From: Kluyveromyces lactis
Lineage: Eukaryota > Ascomycota > Saccharomycetes > Saccharomycetales > Saccharomycetaceae
DNA: 64,000 bases
Direction: 5' to 3'
Assembly: GCF_000002515.2 (NCBI RefSeq)
Contig: NC_006041.1
Location: 1,240,001-1,304,000 of the forward strand
This document shows, piece by piece, positions 62,073 to 64,000 of the stretch. Made by a program: the position numbers and the translations under genes. The notes under the pieces were generated by a model, which was not told where the DNA came from, made no database searches, and was given only the letters and a program-made list of their open reading frames with translations. Numbering within the stretch: the first letter of the stretch is position 1; each line of letters starts with the position of its first letter.

Positions 62073-63992
62073 ATGGATCAGTCTGATATGAAGGTTAATA
62101 TGGACAGAAAGATCCAATCGAGATCTTCGTCATTTGACAATAATGAGGATTCTTTCCCCAATGCGAACAAGGAAAACTTAACATTTGCTGAAGAAAACCA
62201 TAAGCAAGAGTTGCTAGATGAATATGGTGTACCAGATAAGTTGAGAGCGAATAGATCGCTGGTAATCAGAAAGATGGAAATTATGAGGAAACAATATACC
62301 TCTGTTTTCGCTATTTGTGTGTTTTTGTTCACAGCTTTCTTAGCCGGTGTTGGTACTGATTTGAATTCACAATTACGTAATAACTATACGACGTATGCAA
62401 CCAACTCTTACCGTTCACACTCTTTATTATCAACTATTGGGGTTGTTAGTTCTATCATCAGTGCAGGTGCGTTGACTGTATATGCGAGATTGTCGGATGT
62501 GTTTGGCAGAATCAGATTGTACTTGAGTGCCATGTTGTTCTTCGTTGTAGGTACCATCATTCAGTCGCAGGCAAATAATGTTCAAAAATACGCCGCTGGT
62601 ACTGTATTTTACAGTCTTGGAACAGCTGGTATCCAGGTGATGATGTTCATCATAATGTCAGATTTCTCGTCGTTGAAATGGAGGTTGTTTTTCACGTTCG
62701 CTCCAACTTGGCCAAATCTTTTCATACCTTGGATCACGGGATCAATTGTTGATCGTTTAGATCCAGTTGAAAGATGGTCGTGGGGTATTGGTATGTGGGC
62801 TTTCATTTACCCGCTGTCCTCTGTGCCATTTGTAGCTTACTTACTTCTCGTTAGATATAAGGCAAGTAAGACTGAGGAATGGAAAATGTTGTCCTCGGAG
62901 AAAACATACTACGAAACTCATGGAATCATTCAAACGTTAGTGCAGCTCTTTTGGAAGGTTGATGTTGTCGGGTTGTTGCTGTTTGTGGCGTTCCTTGGTT
63001 GTATTTTGGTTCCATTAACTTTGGCCGGAGGAGTGTCTTCACAATGGAGTAACGGTAAGATTCTTGGACCTTTCATTTTAGGCTTCTGTTTGGTTCCAGC
63101 GTTCATCCTTTGGGAAACCAAATATGCAAGGTTACCTATCGCTCCGTTCAAAATGTTAAAAGATCGTGGTATCTGGTCCGCCTTAATTATTTCAATGTTG
63201 GCCAAGACGGTGTATTATTTGGCTGCTGGGTACTTATTGACCATTTTGATGGTGGCAGTAAATCAATCAAGAGGGATGGCGGCAGTTATCATGAACGTGT
63301 GGTCAGTTGTTGGTTGTGGGTTTTCTCCATTTTTCTCATATTTCGTTGTTAGGGTTCGTAGGCTCAAACCATTCATTATCATTGGTTGTGGTATTTGGAT
63401 GGTCTCTATGGGTCTGTTATACTACTACAGAAGTGGAGAGCACTCTAAGGGCGGTATCATTGGAGCCATGGTTTTATGGGGTCTAGGTTCCACAATGATC
63501 ACGAGAACTACTGTGATTAGTAGTCAATCTATCACAGCACATGAAAATATGGCAACAATTACTGCGATCATGTTGGCAATTTCGAGAATTGGTGGAGGTA
63601 TTGGTTCTGCAGTTTCGGGTGCGATTTGGACGCAAACTTTATATGCCAAACTTGTTGAGACAATTGGAGACCCAGAAATTGCTAAGAAGGTTTACCAATC
63701 ACCTCTTTCCGCGATTAGAGTTTATGCTTGGGGCACACCTACACGTGATGCCATTGTTGAGGCTTACAGACATGTTCAAAGATTCGAGGTTCTGGTTGCA
63801 ATGATTCTGGTAATTCCTTTGTTTATTGCTTCCTTGTGCCTTCGTGATCCTGAATTGACCGATGAAGTTGCTCATACTGATATCAAAGATGGTGAATTCA
63901 TTGCAGTTGACGGTAATGATGCTATTGCTAACTGGTTCAGCAATAAATGGGAAAATATTAAACTTAGACGTAGATCTCATTCCGATGAGTAG
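62073..63992 (+). CDS. Siderophore-iron transporter, major facilitator superfamily (ARN/SIT family)
   Basis: A 639-residue intact transporter with about 14 hydrophobic segments, taking up ferric-siderophore complexes by proton symport. The N-terminal 75 residues are hydrophilic. Family pieces include NNYTTYATNSYRSHSLLSTIG, ARLSDVFGRIRLY, WSWGIGMWAFIYPLSSVPF, LVPLTLAGG, FKMLKDRGIWSAL and GSAVSGAIWTQTLY, with a final YRHVQRFEVLVAMILVIPLF. The same blocks appear in the interrupted copy at 38675-40543. Substrate (ferrichrome, ferrioxamine or other) cannot be read from the sequence. Its promoter has two CACCC motifs. Confidence 0.94.
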   Translation: MDQSDMKVNMDRKIQSRSSSFDNNEDSFPNANKENLTFAEENHKQELLDEYGVPDKLRANRSLVIRKMEIMRKQYTSVFAICVFLFTAFLAGVGTDLNSQLRNNYTTYATNSYRSHSLLSTIGVVSSIISAGALTVYARLSDVFGRIRLYLSAMLFFVVGTIIQSQANNVQKYAAGTVFYSLGTAGIQVMMFIIMSDFSSLKWRLFFTFAPTWPNLFIPWITGSIVDRLDPVERWSWGIGMWAFIYPLSSVPFVAYLLLVRYKASKTEEWKMLSSEKTYYETHGIIQTLVQLFWKVDVVGLLLFVAFLGCILVPLTLAGGVSSQWSNGKILGPFILGFCLVPAFILWETKYARLPIAPFKMLKDRGIWSALIISMLAKTVYYLAAGYLLTILMVAVNQSRGMAAVIMNVWSVVGCGFSPFFSYFVVRVRRLKPFIIIGCGIWMVSMGLLYYYRSGEHSKGGIIGAMVLWGLGSTMITRTTVISSQSITAHENMATITAIMLAISRIGGGIGSAVSGAIWTQTLYAKLVETIGDPEIAKKVYQSPLSAIRVYAWGTPTRDAIVEAYRHVQRFEVLVAMILVIPLFIASLCLRDPELTDEVAHTDIKDGEFIAVDGNDAIANWFSNKWENIKLRRRSHSDE

Positions 63993-64000
63993 AGTTTTCT

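Overview
The window is nuclear DNA from a budding yeast of the Saccharomycetaceae, most likely Kluyveromyces (K. lactis or a close sister). The evidence is compact intronless genes, AT-rich spacers, a point centromere whose AT-rich middle element is about twice the length used by Saccharomyces, and a gene order that interleaves two S. cerevisiae centromere regions, as expected of a lineage that never had the whole-genome duplication. Species assignment is inference.

Left block (1-23.3 kb). A Gal4-type regulator runs off the left edge, followed by a ketopantoate-reductase-like gene. Next come AIM45, a YPR003C-type SulP permease, tRNA-Phe, a YFR006W-type Xaa-Pro peptidase, SAD1, RPN11, YPI1, NIC96, PDH1, CIT3 and LOC1. 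In S. cerevisiae these are the first genes on the right arms of chromosomes VI (YFR001-006) and XVI (YPR001-004).

Centromere (23806-24002). CDEI is ATCACGTG, CDEII is 163 bp at about 90% AT, and CDEIII is centred on TTCCGAAA. Two decayed LTR copies lie between it and HAT1.

Middle block (24.9-33.9 kb). HAT1, SNF8, DEG1, SPB4, ULA1 and a PIL1/LSP1 eisosome gene follow. These match the first genes of the left arms of S. cerevisiae XVI (YPL001-004) and VI (YFL001-002). The ancestral CEN6/CEN16 neighbourhood is therefore preserved on both sides.

Right block (34-64 kb). Gene density falls sharply, with several 2-3 kb spacers, and content becomes accessory and subtelomere-like. It holds a JLP1 sulfonate dioxygenase, a siderophore transporter gene interrupted by one in-frame stop, a ferric reductase, FET4, a large PA14/Flo adhesin with a repeat stalk, an ENA-type Na+/Li+ ATPase and an intact siderophore transporter. 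Four genes concern iron uptake, and three of their upstream regions share the ten-base motif TTGGGTGTCA (TGACACCCAA), which resembles an Aft-type CACCC site. The adhesin is bracketed by two old LTR copies of the same family as those beside the centromere.
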